Of a stretch of 64,000 nucleotides of DNA, positions 1 through 8,508 are shown piece by piece; position 1 is the first letter of the stretch, and each line of letters begins with the position of its first letter. The notes below the pieces were generated by a model that worked only from the letters and a program-made list of their open reading frames with translations, did not search any database and had not been told where the DNA came from. Source of the stretch: Streptomyces ruber (GTDB lineage Bacteria > Actinomycetota > Actinomycetes > Streptomycetales > Streptomycetaceae); contig NZ_BMQK01000015.1 of NCBI RefSeq assembly GCF_014648075.1, positions 124,001 through 188,000 on the forward strand, given 5' to 3'. A program made the translations under genes and the position numbers.

Positions 1-694
1 TGAGCAGGGCCCAGCCCGCGCGGCGGCGCTCCAGCTCCCCCCGCGTCCAGGCCGCGCCCAGGGTGTAGGGCACCAGCCAGCCCGCGGCCACGTTCACCCA
101 GCCGAGCCAGGACGGGCCGTCCAGTCCGAAGCGTATGAGGTCCACGTGGAGGACGACGGCCAGCGGCCACAGCGGGCTGAGCCGGGCCAGCAGCGGGGTC
201 GCCGCCGTCAGCACGGCGAAGACCAGCAGGAACCACAGCGGCGACAGCGCCAGCTTCAGCAGCGTACGCACCGTGTCCGGGTCGGTGCCCGTCACGAGCA
301 GGCCGGCCACCACGACCGTCCACAGGGCCAGCAGAGCCGGCACCGGACCGGACAAGCGGATCAGACGGGCGTGCAGCCACTGCCCGTAGCTCGATCCCCG
401 CGCGCGTGCCGACGCGTACCCCTTGGTCGCCACATGCCCGCCCACCAGGAAGAACACGGCCAGTGTCTGGAAGAACCAGGAGACCGGCGCGAGCCAGGGC
501 ATGTGCCGCAGCGGGCTGGCGGTGTGCAGGCCGCCGCTGTCCGCGACCAGGGCGGTGACCAGCCAGTGGCCCAGGACGACGCCGAGGATCGCGAGGCCCC
601 GCAGGGCGTCGACGGCCCGGTCCCTCCCCAGGGCCGACGCGGCCGCGTCCAGACGGTGAACGGTGGAGCGGAGCTGTGCGGCCGGCTTACGCAC
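1..694 (-). CDS. Acyltransferase-3 family membrane protein (3' end off the window)
   Basis: Partial gene: the reading frame runs off the left edge, so the C-terminus is missing. The first residues are a GTG start followed by KPAAQLRSTV, and about 30 residues in is the family hallmark DALRGLAILGVVLGHW, the catalytic-His helix of acyltransferase-3 (OafA/NodX-like) integral membrane acyltransferases. At least five hydrophobic segments follow in the 231 codons visible. The family transfers acyl groups to sugars, lipids or antibiotics; the substrate cannot be told. The GTG start overlaps the stop of the upstream DUF1023 hydrolase gene by 8 bp, so the two are probably co-translated. Confidence 0.85.
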   Translation of the reverse strand, partial: MRKPAAQLRSTVHRLDAAASALGRDRAVDALRGLAILGVVLGHWLVTALVADSGGLHTASPLRHMPWLAPVSWFFQTLAVFFLVGGHVATKGYASARARGSSYGQWLHARLIRLSGPVPALLALWTVVVAGLLVTGTDPDTVRTLLKLALSPLWFLLVFAVLTAATPLLARLSPLWPLAVVLHVDLIRFGLDGPSWLGWVNVAAGWLVPYTLGAAWTRGELERRRAGWALL

Positions 695-1742
695 GGGTCA
701 CCTCCGAGGTGTCGCCGAGAACGATCCGGGCCAGGTTGTCCAGGGAGACGGAGCCCGGGCGGAAGTAGTCGCTGTGGCCGCCGTCGCCCGCCGCGAAGAC
801 ACGGGCACCGAAGGCCGGTGAGACGGGGTCGGTGCCGAAGCCGACCGTGGTGCCGAAGAGGTGTGCGCTGACGTGCGGTGCGGCCTCGATCCAGTCGTCG
901 GCGCCCCGCGCCGCCCACACGCGGGCCGATGTGTTCAGCTCCGCGGCGCTGTCCGCACCGGTGCCGGGGCTGCCGACGAGGACGATGTCCGTCACTCCCG
1001 GCCCTCCGGCGTCCGCGGGCCCGAGCCCGTCCGCCGCCCGGGCGCAGACGGCCGTGCCGTACGAATGGCAGAGCAGGGAGATGCGCGCGTCCCCGCCGGT
1101 CAGTCCGCGCAGGTCGTCGACGAACGCCCGCAGCCGGGGCGCCGCCGCCTCCGCGCGGCCCGTGGTCAGAACAGCCGTGCCGATGGTGCGCGGGCTCTCG
1201 TAACCGAGCCAGGCGACGACAGCGGTACGGGCACGGAGGCGCGGATGGGCGTCGAGCCGGTGACGCAGGGAGGTCGCACCCGCGCGGAACCGGTCGTACG
1301 TGTCCAGACTCGTGTCCGAACCGGGCACCAGGACGGCGATGCGGTCCGCCCGCGCCAGGTCGCCGAAGACCTCGACCGCTCGCCCGGAGCCGCGTCCGTC
1401 GAAGAGCAGCAGCTGCCGGGAGGGCGCGGCCATGGCCCGGTCGGCCGCGGCGCGTCCGCGGTCACCGTGGTCCGCGGCCATGCGGGCCGCTGCGGCGGCG
1501 TTCGCACGGTTCGCCGCGTAGGTGTCCTCCAGGGTCGCCGGGGTCGGCGCGGCGAGTGCCGCCGGTACCGGTGCCGGGACGTACGGCCGGCCGAAGGCCG
1601 ATACGGGCACGATGACCGACACCGCGACGAGCAGGGCGAGCAGAGTGCGCCGGACTCTCCCCGCCGGTTCCGCCCGCCTCCCGCCCCGGCCCGCCCCAGA
1701 CCCCGCCCGCATAACTCCCCGCCTCCCCGTCCGCCCGTCCAT
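687..1742 (-). CDS. DUF1023-type alpha/beta hydrolase, membrane-anchored or secreted
   Basis: 351 residues. After a basic N-terminus there is one hydrophobic segment (LLALLVAVSVIVPVSAFG, about residues 34-51) that would act as signal peptide or anchor, so the catalytic domain should be extracytoplasmic. The domain shows the DUF1023 pattern: VLVPGSDTSLDTYDRF, WLGYESP and the nucleophile elbow LLCHSYGTAV (Ser near residue 225). The late GHSDYF segment could supply the catalytic His. Members are annotated only as alpha/beta hydrolases; no substrate can be assigned. Start: the first ATG gives an Arg/Gly-rich leader and a downstream start is possible. It overlaps the acyltransferase gene by 8 bp. 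Confidence 0.85.
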   Translation of the reverse strand: MDGRTGRRGVMRAGSGAGRGGRRAEPAGRVRRTLLALLVAVSVIVPVSAFGRPYVPAPVPAALAAPTPATLEDTYAANRANAAAAARMAADHGDRGRAAADRAMAAPSRQLLLFDGRGSGRAVEVFGDLARADRIAVLVPGSDTSLDTYDRFRAGATSLRHRLDAHPRLRARTAVVAWLGYESPRTIGTAVLTTGRAEAAAPRLRAFVDDLRGLTGGDARISLLCHSYGTAVCARAADGLGPADAGGPGVTDIVLVGSPGTGADSAAELNTSARVWAARGADDWIEAAPHVSAHLFGTTVGFGTDPVSPAFGARVFAAGDGGHSDYFRPGSVSLDNLARIVLGDTSEVTRA

Positions 1743-1900
1743 CGGGCTCGCACGAGAAGGAAGTTACGAACGGGCGTGCGTGGTCGGCGTCACGCCAGGG
1801 AGCTCAACCGCCCACTGGCTCTCAGGTATTACGGGTAGCACCCCGGAGACGGATCGCAACCAGGACGCACCAGTAGGTCTCGGCGGCATGCCCCACCGTC

Positions 1901-2839
1901 CTACCAGGCCAGCTGGGCGATCTCCTCCGCCACCACCGCGCAGGCGTCCGCCGACGGGTCGATCAGGGGGAAGTGGCCGACGTCCTCGAGCAGGGTGAGC
2001 CCCACCATCTCCCCCGCCCTCGCCGCCGCGTCCACGTACGACTCGGCCACGGCCCGGGGCACCACCGTGTCGTCACGGCCCTGGACCACCGTCGTGGCGA
2101 TGCCCGTCGGCAGCAGGAGCGCCGGGTCGGCGTACGGCCGCCGGGCGCCGAACGCCTCGGCTCCGCCCAGGAGTTGCCGGGCCGCTCCGCCGCACACGTC
2201 GAGCTTCTCCGCGACGTCGAAGTCGGCGATCGGGGCGAGGGCGACGACACCGCGCAACGGTGCCGGCTGCCCCGTACGCCACGGCGCGTCGGGCGGGAGG
2301 ACATGACGGGCGGCCGCCCACAGCGCCAGGTGCCCGCCCGCCGAGTGCCCGGTGATCACCGTGCGGCGCGGATCCGCCTGCGGCAGCGCGTCCCGTACGA
2401 GACCGGGCAGCGCGTCGAACGCCGCGGCCACGTCGTCGAACGTCTCCGGCCAGCGCCCCGCCGGTGCCGCGAACGAAGCCGCACTCTCTTCCCCAACAGC
2501 ACCCTTGCGGTACTCCACGTTGGCCACGGCGAAGCCCCGGCGGGCCAGGAAGGCGGCGAACGGCGTCATGTGGCGGCGGTCGTACCGGGCGCGCCAGGCA
2601 CCGCCGTGCAGGACGACGACGAGCGGGGCGGAAGCGTTGCCGGAGCCGGGCCGGCCGTCCCCCGCGGTACCGGCGGTGCCGTCGGCACCGCGCGGGGCAT
2701 AGAACTCGATCACCTGGTCGGGGTGGTCGCCATACGCGGCGCCGGCGTCCGGGGCGACCGGCGGGTGCGAGAAGGCCGACGCCTTCTCGGCGGCGGCACG
2801 GGAGACGGCGTCGTCCGGTGCTGCGGCGTCGTCCGGCAT
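1901..2839 (-). CDS. Alpha/beta hydrolase, probable N-formylkynurenine formamidase
   Basis: 312 residues. It has the oxyanion motif HGGAW (about residue 78), the nucleophile elbow GHSAGG (about 165), a candidate Asp in QGRDDTVVP and His in DVGHFPL, the layout of hormone-sensitive-lipase/AFMID-type hydrolases. It is the last of three same-strand genes with kynureninase and tryptophan 2,3-dioxygenase; hydrolysis of N-formylkynurenine to kynurenine is the missing step between them, so that role is inferred from context. It is not the metal-dependent KynB family. The start is the ATG giving MPDDAAAPDD; the open frame extends far upstream through kynU but only as antisense-free shadow. A carboxylesterase with another substrate remains possible. 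Confidence 0.8.
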   Translation of the reverse strand: MPDDAAAPDDAVSRAAAEKASAFSHPPVAPDAGAAYGDHPDQVIEFYAPRGADGTAGTAGDGRPGSGNASAPLVVVLHGGAWRARYDRRHMTPFAAFLARRGFAVANVEYRKGAVGEESAASFAAPAGRWPETFDDVAAAFDALPGLVRDALPQADPRRTVITGHSAGGHLALWAAARHVLPPDAPWRTGQPAPLRGVVALAPIADFDVAEKLDVCGGAARQLLGGAEAFGARRPYADPALLLPTGIATTVVQGRDDTVVPRAVAESYVDAAARAGEMVGLTLLEDVGHFPLIDPSADACAVVAEEIAQLAW

Positions 2840-3204
2840 GTTCCAACCTTCCAGCGGTGAAACGGCGTTGGTCTTCGGCACACGAGGCGGACCCGGTGGG
2901 GATCCGGCCGTTGGCGGGGACGGTATCAGGCCGGTGACGAGGGCGGACACGCGGATGTCACGCTCGGTGAAGGCGAACTGTTCTCGCTGGTGGAGCGAGT
3001 GCGCCGTACGGCCGAGGGAGCCTCCGGCGGTGGGCCACGCGCGCGGACCGCGCCTTCCGGACGCGCCGACGACGGGAACGCGCGGCCGAAAACAGCAGTC
3101 GGCCGCACGCCTCCCGTTCGCTCCGGGCCCGCATGACCAGCCCCGGTCCGCGCGCCGAGCCCCGGCCCGCACGACCAGCCCGGCCCGCACGACCAGCCCC
3201 CGTC
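2840..3204. other. 365-bp gap between the formamidase-like gene and kynU
   Basis: No credible gene. Near the kynU stop there are imperfect direct repeats (see the repeat entry). No convincing terminator hairpin was found, so read-through from kynU is possible, although the gap is long for an operon. Confidence 0.5.
3163..3198. repeat. Tandem 18-bp repeat downstream of kynU
   Basis: Two adjacent copies of CGGCCCGCACGACCAGCC (3163-3180 and 3181-3198), with a diverged third copy near 3126-3143. They sit immediately 3' of the kynU stop codon. Function unknown; only two exact copies, so it is not a CRISPR-like array. Confidence 0.75.
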
Positions 3205-4416
3205 TCAGGTCACCAACACCTCCGCCAGCACCCGGGCCGCCCGCTCCGTGTCCCCGAAGCCCACGTACAACGGCGCGAAGCCGAAACGCAGCACGTCGGG
3301 CCGGCGGAAGTCGCCCACCACACCACTCGCGACCAGGCGCCTCATCACGTCCCCGGCATCCGCGGACGTGCAGCGCAGCGCCACCTGGCTGCCCCGTTCC
3401 GCGTGTGCGGCCGGGGTGAGGGACTCCACGCGGCCGTCGGGGACGTACGCCGTCACGCACTCCAGGAAGAAGTCCGTCAGGGCGAGCGACTTGGTACGGA
3501 CCGCCTCGACCGGCACCCCGTCCCAGACGTCCAGGGCCGCCTCCAGCGCGAGCATCGACAGGATGTCCGGCGTGCCCACACGCGCGCGCGGGGCACCGGC
3601 CGCGGGCGTGTAGTCGGGGCTCATGCCGAAGGGCTCGGCGTGGGAGTTCCAGCCCGGCAGCGGCGAGTCGAAGCGGGGCTGGAGGTCTTGGCGTACGTAC
3701 AGGTACGCGGGCGAACCCGGCCCTCCGTTGAGGTACTTGTACGTGCAGCCGACCGCCAGGTCCACCCCGTGCTCGTCCAGCCCGACCGGCAGGGCGCCCG
3801 CGCTGTGGCACAGGTCCCAGACGGCGTAGGCGCCCGCTCCGTGCACCGCGGCCGTCAGTCCCGGCAGGTCGTGGAGCCGGCCGGTGCGGTAGTCGACGTG
3901 GTTGAGCAGGACGACGGCCGTACGGTCGGTCAGGGCTCCCGGCACCTCGGCCGGCGTCACCGGCCGCAGCGTGCAGCCCGTCATCCGGGCCGCCGACCGC
4001 GCGATGTACCCGTCCGTGGGGAAGGTCGTCGCGTCGACCACGATCTCGTCCCGCGCGGTGCCGCCGGCCGCACGCGCGCGGGCCATCCGTACCGCCGCCA
4101 CCAGCGCCTTGAAGACGTTGACGCTGGTGGAGTCGCCCACGACGATCCGACCGGGTGCCGCACCCACCAGCGGGGCGATCCGGTCGCCGATCCGCTCGGG
4201 CGCCGTCCACCAGCCGCTCTCCTCCCAGGAGCGGATGCGCAGTTCGCCCCACTGGCGGCGGACGACGTCCGCGATCCGGTCGGGCACGACCGCCGGCAGC
4301 GCGCCCAGCGAGTTGCCGTCCAGGTAGACCGTGTCGTCCAGCACGAACCGGTGGCGGAGCTCCGCCAGCGGGTCGGCCGCGTCCAGTTCCTCCGCTTTCG
4401 ACAGGAGCTCAGACAT
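3205..4416 (-). CDS. kynU: Kynureninase
   Basis: 403 residues, matching the usual length of bacterial kynureninase. PLP-dependent enzyme that cleaves kynurenine to anthranilate and alanine. Visible landmarks: YLDGNSLGALP at the N-terminus, the aspartate region DATTFPTDGY, WDLCHSAGALPVGLDEHGVD, and the Schiff-base lysine motif GCTYKYLNGGPG. The ATG lies inside the last codons of the dioxygenase gene (ATGTCTGA, 8-bp overlap), so the two are translationally coupled. With the upstream dioxygenase and the downstream hydrolase it completes tryptophan to anthranilate, a catabolic route described in S. coelicolor. Confidence 0.96.
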   Translation of the reverse strand: MSELLSKAEELDAADPLAELRHRFVLDDTVYLDGNSLGALPAVVPDRIADVVRRQWGELRIRSWEESGWWTAPERIGDRIAPLVGAAPGRIVVGDSTSVNVFKALVAAVRMARARAAGGTARDEIVVDATTFPTDGYIARSAARMTGCTLRPVTPAEVPGALTDRTAVVLLNHVDYRTGRLHDLPGLTAAVHGAGAYAVWDLCHSAGALPVGLDEHGVDLAVGCTYKYLNGGPGSPAYLYVRQDLQPRFDSPLPGWNSHAEPFGMSPDYTPAAGAPRARVGTPDILSMLALEAALDVWDGVPVEAVRTKSLALTDFFLECVTAYVPDGRVESLTPAAHAERGSQVALRCTSADAGDVMRRLVASGVVGDFRRPDVLRFGFAPLYVGFGDTERAARVLAEVLVT

Positions 4417-5260
4417 ACGACCGCGCCGTCCACAGCTCGGGGAAGACGTTCCTGCGGGTCCGTTTCTCCAGCCACGCCACACCGGCGGAGCCGCCCGTAC
4501 CCGCTTTCGCGCCCATGGCCCGCCGGGCGGCGACGAGGTGGTCGTTGCGCCAGCGCCACACCAGTTCGGCCACGTCCGTCAGCACCTCGCCGAGCCGGGC
4601 CAGTTCGTCGGACTCGTCGCCCGCGTAGAGGGCGGCCCACACGGCCTCCACCGCCGTGTCGGGCTCGTACCGCCGCGAGACGTCGCGCCGCAGGACCGAG
4701 TCCGGCACCGGATGTCCGCGCCGGGCCAGCAACCGCAGCACCTCGTCGTAGAGGCTCGGCTCGTGCAGCGCCTTCTCCAGTTCCGCGTGCGCGCGGGGTG
4801 CGCCGCGGTGCGGGACGAGCATGGACGCGGACTTCTCACCGAGCAGGAACTCCATGCGCCGGTACATCGCCGACTGGAAACCGGAGCCCTCTCCGAGGGA
4901 GCCGCGGTAGGAGTTGAACTGGGCGGGCGTCAGCTGCGACAGCGGGCGCCACGACGCGTCGAGGGCCTCCAGCTCCCGCACGGAACGTTTCAGCGCGGCC
5001 ATGGCGCCGGGTACGTCGTCGTCGCGGAGCGCCGCGGCGGCCGTCTCCCACTCGTGGACTATCACGGTGAACCACAGCTCCATGACCTGGGTGGTCACCA
5101 GGAAGACCATCTCCCCGGGATCGTCGGAGAGGGGCTGTTGCAGGTGGGTGAGGACGTCCGCCCTGACGTAGTCCTCGTAGGGGGTCGTGCCCCGGAAGTC
5201 GAGATGCGGGGTATCGGGCTGGTCGACCTCGATCCCCTCGTCACGCGCGTGCTGGGACAT
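4409..5260 (-). CDS. kynA: Tryptophan 2,3-dioxygenase
   Basis: 283 residues, the usual bacterial size. Heme enzyme opening the indole ring of L-tryptophan to N-formylkynurenine. Family motifs: DFRGTTPYEDYVRADVLTHL, MELWFTVIVHE, QFNSYRGSLGEGSGFQS, and the C-terminal block WRWRNDHLVAARRAMG followed by KAGTGGSAGVAWL that carries the proximal His. The residue matching the distal His of Xanthomonas TDO is Thr here (VFLVTTQVMELW). The start ATG has a good ribosome site (AGGAG about 6 nt upstream). It overlaps kynU by 8 bp and is the first gene of the set. Confidence 0.95.
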   Translation of the reverse strand: MSQHARDEGIEVDQPDTPHLDFRGTTPYEDYVRADVLTHLQQPLSDDPGEMVFLVTTQVMELWFTVIVHEWETAAAALRDDDVPGAMAALKRSVRELEALDASWRPLSQLTPAQFNSYRGSLGEGSGFQSAMYRRMEFLLGEKSASMLVPHRGAPRAHAELEKALHEPSLYDEVLRLLARRGHPVPDSVLRRDVSRRYEPDTAVEAVWAALYAGDESDELARLGEVLTDVAELVWRWRNDHLVAARRAMGAKAGTGGSAGVAWLEKRTRRNVFPELWTARSYV

Positions 5261-5367
5261 CGCAGTCTCCTGCTGTTGATCCGGGTAGCGGTCCGCCCCT
5301 GCCGATGCCGGCACGGGGGCCCCGGTCCCCAGGGGCATCCTCCGCAATTCCCGCCCCCTGCGGCAAG

Positions 5368-5401
5368 GCCCGCACGACCGGTCCTCCATGGTCGTGCGGG
5401 C
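5368..5401 (-). terminator. Perfect 12-bp hairpin after the DUF3151 gene
   Basis: Arms GCCCGCACGACC (5368-5379) and GGTCGTGCGGGC (5390-5401), 10-nt loop. It lies just 3' of the DUF3151 gene and upstream of the dioxygenase start, so it most likely separates the two transcripts. No U-tract, as is common in Streptomyces. Confidence 0.8.
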
Positions 5402-5421
5402 GTCGCGCCTGCCGTCCCCGG

Positions 5422-5835
5422 TCAGCTGAGCGTCTGCGCCGCCGTCTCCGAGGAGTCCTTCAGGAACTGCGAGCAGCGCTCGTACTCCTCCTGCTCGCCG
5501 ATCGCCTGCGCGGCACGGGCGAGGGCGTGCAGGGCGCGCAGGAAGCCGCGGTTCGGCTCGTGCTCCCAGGGGACCGGGCCGTGGCCCTTCCAGCCGTTGC
5601 GGCGCAGGGCGTCGAGACCGCGGTGGTACCCGGTGCGGGCGTACGCGTACGACTCCACCACGCTGTCCCGCTGGAACGCGTCGTCCGCGAGCTGGGCCCA
5701 GGCGAGGGAGGAGGTGGGGTACCGGGCGGCGACGTCGGCGGGCGCGGTGCCGTTCGCCAGCAGCTCCCGGGGCTCCGGGTCGTCCGGGAGGTGCGTCGGG
5801 GGCGGACCCCCGAGAAGGTTCTGGTGAATGCTCAT
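5422..5835 (-). CDS. DUF3151 family protein
   Basis: 137 residues, soluble, conserved across actinobacteria as DUF3151, with no known function. The sequence is largely helical in appearance: SLAWAQLADDAFQRDSV, ESYAYARTGYHRGLDALRRNGWKGHGPVPWEH and NRGFLRALHALARAAQAIGE suggest TPR-like helix pairs. Starts ATG AGC ATT CAC. Monocistronic by its flanking hairpins (5368-5401 and 5858-5903). Located next to the aldolase gene, an arrangement I recall as typical of Streptomyces. Confidence 0.88.
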   Translation of the reverse strand: MSIHQNLLGGPPPTHLPDDPEPRELLANGTAPADVAARYPTSSLAWAQLADDAFQRDSVVESYAYARTGYHRGLDALRRNGWKGHGPVPWEHEPNRGFLRALHALARAAQAIGEQEEYERCSQFLKDSSETAAQTLS

Positions 5836-5857
5836 GGCTCCCAGTCTGAACCATGCG

Positions 5858-5903
5858 CAGGGCCCGGCTCCCCCTCCGTACGGTGGCGGGGAACCGGGCC
5901 CTG
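5858..5903 (-). terminator. Hairpin downstream of the aldolase gene
   Basis: CAGGGCCCGG-CT-CCCC (5858-5873) pairs with GGGG-AA-CCGGGCCCTG (5888-5903) around a 14-nt loop; 14 of 16 pairs. Placed directly 3' of the aldolase stop and upstream of the DUF3151 start. Confidence 0.8.
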
Positions 5904-5926
5904 GACGGCTCCGGGAGCGGACGGCC

Positions 5927-6958
5927 TTACTTGATCTTCGTCCCCGCCGACCGCAGGTTGCCGCAGGCCTGGACGACGCGCTCGGCCATCGACGCCTCGG
6001 CGAGCTTGCCCCACGTACGCGGGTCGTAGGCCTTCTTGTTGCCGACCTCGCCGTCGATCTTCAGGACGCCGTCGTAGTTGGCGAGCATGTGACCGGCGAC
6101 CGGGCGCGTGAAGGCGTACTGCGTGTCCGTGTCGAGGTTCATCTTGACCACGCCGTTCTCCAGCGCGGTGCGGATCTCGTCCTCCGTGGAGCCGGAGCCG
6201 CCGTGGAAGACGAAGTCGAACGGCTTGCCGCCGGCCTCCAGGCCGAACCGCTCGGCGACGCCGTCGTTCAGCTCCTTCAGCAGGTCGGGACGGAGCACGA
6301 CGTTGCCCGGCTTGTACACGCCGTGCACGTTGCCGAAGGAGGCGGCCAGCAGGTAGCGGCCCTTGTCGCCCAGGCCCAGCGCCTCGGCGGTACGGATCGC
6401 GTCCTCGACCGTCGTGTAGAGGGAGTCGTTGATCTCGTGCGAGACGCCGTCCTCCTCGCCGCCGGTCGGGGTGATCTCGACCTCAAGGACGATCTTCGCG
6501 GCGGCGGCGCGGGCCAACAGCTCCTCGGCGATGGAGAGGTTGTCGGCCAGGGTCTCCGCCGAGCCGTCCCACATGTGGGACTGGAACAGCGGGTTCTCAC
6601 CGCGGCCGACCCGCTCCTCGGAGAGCGCGATCAGCGGACGCACGTAACCGTCGAGCTTGTCCTTCGGGCAGTGGTCCGTGTGCAGCGCGATGTTCACCGG
6701 GTACTTCTCGGCGACGACGTGCGCGAACTCGGCCAGCGCCACCGCGCCGGTGACCATGTCCTTGCTGTACTGGCCGCCGAGGAACTCCGCGCCGCCGGTG
6801 GAGATCTGGACGATGCCGTCGCTCTCGGCCTCCGCGAAGCCGCGCAGCGCGGCGTGCAGGGTCTGGGACGAGGTGACGTTGATGGCCGGGTAGGCGAACC
6901 TGCCCGCCTTCGCCCGGTCGAGCATCTCGTTGTAGACCTCGGGAGTTGCGATGGGCAT
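5927..6958 (-). CDS. fbaA: Class II fructose-1,6-bisphosphate aldolase
   Basis: 343 residues, the class IIA size. Zn-dependent cleavage of fructose-1,6-bisphosphate in glycolysis/gluconeogenesis, cytosolic. Motifs: PAINVTSSQTLHAALRG, STGGAEFLGGQ, the metal ligand segment LHTDHCPKDKLDGYVRPL, LEVEITPTGGEEDGV, and the FHGGSGSTEDEI phosphate/metal-binding loop; NLDTDTQYAFTRPVAG near the end. Starts ATG CCC ATC GCA with GGAG-like site upstream. Transcribed alone, with a terminator 3' and the pyrE terminator 5'. Confidence 0.97.
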   Translation of the reverse strand: MPIATPEVYNEMLDRAKAGRFAYPAINVTSSQTLHAALRGFAEAESDGIVQISTGGAEFLGGQYSKDMVTGAVALAEFAHVVAEKYPVNIALHTDHCPKDKLDGYVRPLIALSEERVGRGENPLFQSHMWDGSAETLADNLSIAEELLARAAAAKIVLEVEITPTGGEEDGVSHEINDSLYTTVEDAIRTAEALGLGDKGRYLLAASFGNVHGVYKPGNVVLRPDLLKELNDGVAERFGLEAGGKPFDFVFHGGSGSTEDEIRTALENGVVKMNLDTDTQYAFTRPVAGHMLANYDGVLKIDGEVGNKKAYDPRTWGKLAEASMAERVVQACGNLRSAGTKIK

Positions 6959-7050
6959 CTGTCCGCTCCTTGTGTGTGCGGGGTCGCGTACGGCTGTACG
7001 ACGGTACGGCTCTTCTACTGCTGTCTACTGCTGTTTACGGCCCTGACCTA

Positions 7051-7070
7051 GGACGACGTCATCGTCGTCC
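7051..7070 (-). terminator. Hairpin after pyrE
   Basis: GGACGACG (7051-7058), loop TCAT, CGTCGTCC (7063-7070): perfect 8-bp stem and 4-nt loop between pyrE and fbaA. Beyond it, at 7013-7037, a short TCTACTGCTG direct repeat lies in the fbaA promoter region. Confidence 0.7.
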
Positions 7071-7124
7071 CCATCTTCCCAGACGGGCCGGAATGCTCCG
7101 GTCCTCCCGCCCCTCTGGGCAGGC

Positions 7125-7673
7125 TCAGTCCAGGCCCAGCTCGTCCTTGGAGAACGCGAAGAGGTACGGCACCCCGGCGCCCTCCTGGATCTTCTCGGCA
7201 GCTCCCGTGGCCCGGTCGACGATGGTCGCGACGGCCACGACCTCGGCGCCCGCCTCCCGCACGGCCTCGACGGCGGTGAGCGGGGAGCCGCCGGTGGTGG
7301 AGGTGTCCTCGACCACGAGCACGCGACGGCCCTTGATCTCGGGGCCCTCCACCCGGCGCTGCAGGCCGTGCGCCTTGGCGGCCTTGCGGACGACGAACGC
7401 GTCGAGCCGCCTCCCGCGCGCGGCGGCCGCGTGCAGCATGGCTCCGGCGACCGGGTCGGCGCCCATGGTGAGCCCGCCGACCGCGTCGAAGTCGAGGTCG
7501 GCGGTCAGGTCCAGGAGCACCCGACCGACGAGCGGCGCGGCCTCGCCGTCCAGCGTGATGCGGCGCAGGTCGACGTAGTAGTCGGCCTCCAGCCCCGAGG
7601 AGAGGGTCACCTTGCCGTGCACCACGGCCTTGTCCTTGATCTGCTGCAGCAGCGCGCCGCGTTCGTCACTCAT
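7125..7673 (-). CDS. pyrE: Orotate phosphoribosyltransferase
   Basis: 182 residues. Transfers ribose-phosphate from PRPP to orotate to form OMP in de novo pyrimidine synthesis. Shows the PRPP-binding motif RRVLVVEDTSTTGGSPLTAVEAV, the catalytic-loop lysines RKAAKAHGLQRRVEG, and YYVDLRRITLDGEAAPLVGR at the N-terminus, as in actinobacterial PyrE. ATG start gives MSDERGALLQQIKDKAV. It is unlinked to the main pyr operon here; neighbour is a mutarotase-like gene 46 bp upstream on the same strand. Confidence 0.96.
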   Translation of the reverse strand: MSDERGALLQQIKDKAVVHGKVTLSSGLEADYYVDLRRITLDGEAAPLVGRVLLDLTADLDFDAVGGLTMGADPVAGAMLHAAAARGRRLDAFVVRKAAKAHGLQRRVEGPEIKGRRVLVVEDTSTTGGSPLTAVEAVREAGAEVVAVATIVDRATGAAEKIQEGAGVPYLFAFSKDELGLD

Positions 7674-7719
7674 GCCCGTCAGCTTAGACAGCCGGTGCCG
7701 CGGCGTTGAGAGGCGGCGC

Positions 7720-8508
7720 TCAGAGACGGCGCCAGGTCCAGGTGGTCGTCGCCTCCAGGGGCTCGATGGGCGTGACCTGGCGCGGGTGGGTGTTCAGCCC
7801 GTTCGGCGGCCCGGTCTGCGGCTCCACGCAGACCGCCTCGGCCTGCTCGTCGTACACGACGACCCACTGCTCGCGGGAGGCCACGTTCACCTCCAGCTGT
7901 CCGGGCCAGGTCAGTGTGACGTCGACGCCGTCCGGCATGCCGAAGCAGTCGTCCCAGGGGCCGGGCTTCGGCTCGGTCCGGTCGCCCGTGGGCAGGTGGT
8001 CGGGGCCGCGCTGCAGCTGCCAGGCGGGCCGGAAGTCGATGCGCACGTCCTCGCCGCCCAGGTTCCGGTTGAACCAGGGGTGCCAGCCGATCTGCGCCGG
8101 GAAGGACGTCCCGTACGTCTCCACGGCCATGGACAGCGTGAGGGCGTCCTCGGTGAGCGCGATCACCTGGGTGACGCGGCCGGGGTGGGGCCAGGGGTCG
8201 ACCAGGTCGTACGTGAGGACGGCCTCGTCCGGGGCGGTGCGGGCGACGGTCCAGGCACCGTTGCGGGCGGTGCCGTGGATGGCGTGGGGCGGGGCGTTCA
8301 GCGGCATCTGGCGGACGGTCGTGCCGTCCAGGAAGCGGCCGTCACGGATCCGGCCGCACCACGGGACCATGGGGAAGCAGCCGAACCGCTCGCCCTGGCG
8401 CAGCAGTTCGACACCGCCGACCCGCAGACCACTCACCCGCCCGCCGTTCGCCGGCGCCACGACAACCTCCGCGTCACCCGCGGTCAACGTGATCTCTTGG
8501 TTACGCAC
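7720..8508 (-). CDS. Aldose 1-epimerase (galactose mutarotase-like)
   Basis: 262 residues. Belongs to the mutarotase beta-sandwich superfamily (COG2017 type): GGRVSGLRVGGVELLRQGERFGCFPMVPWCGRIRDG is the substrate-binding N-terminal block, HAIHGTARNGAW carries a conserved His, QIGWHPWFNRNL the second His, and VVVYDEQAEAVCVEPQTGPPNGLN a C-terminal Glu-containing block that supplies the catalytic base in the family. Interconverts alpha and beta sugar anomers; the sugar is not predictable. GTG start (VRNQEITLTAG). Confidence 0.9.
   Translation of the reverse strand: MRNQEITLTAGDAEVVVAPANGGRVSGLRVGGVELLRQGERFGCFPMVPWCGRIRDGRFLDGTTVRQMPLNAPPHAIHGTARNGAWTVARTAPDEAVLTYDLVDPWPHPGRVTQVIALTEDALTLSMAVETYGTSFPAQIGWHPWFNRNLGGEDVRIDFRPAWQLQRGPDHLPTGDRTEPKPGPWDDCFGMPDGVDVTLTWPGQLEVNVASREQWVVVYDEQAEAVCVEPQTGPPNGLNTHPRQVTPIEPLEATTTWTWRRL

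Noticed and set aside
3163..3198. CRISPR-like array
   Set aside because: Two exact tandem 18-bp units without spacers.
1901..4252. One 783-residue protein spanning the hydrolase and the kynU region
   Set aside because: The N-terminal part of the frame is an out-of-frame shadow of kynU; the hydrolase starts at the ATG at 2839.
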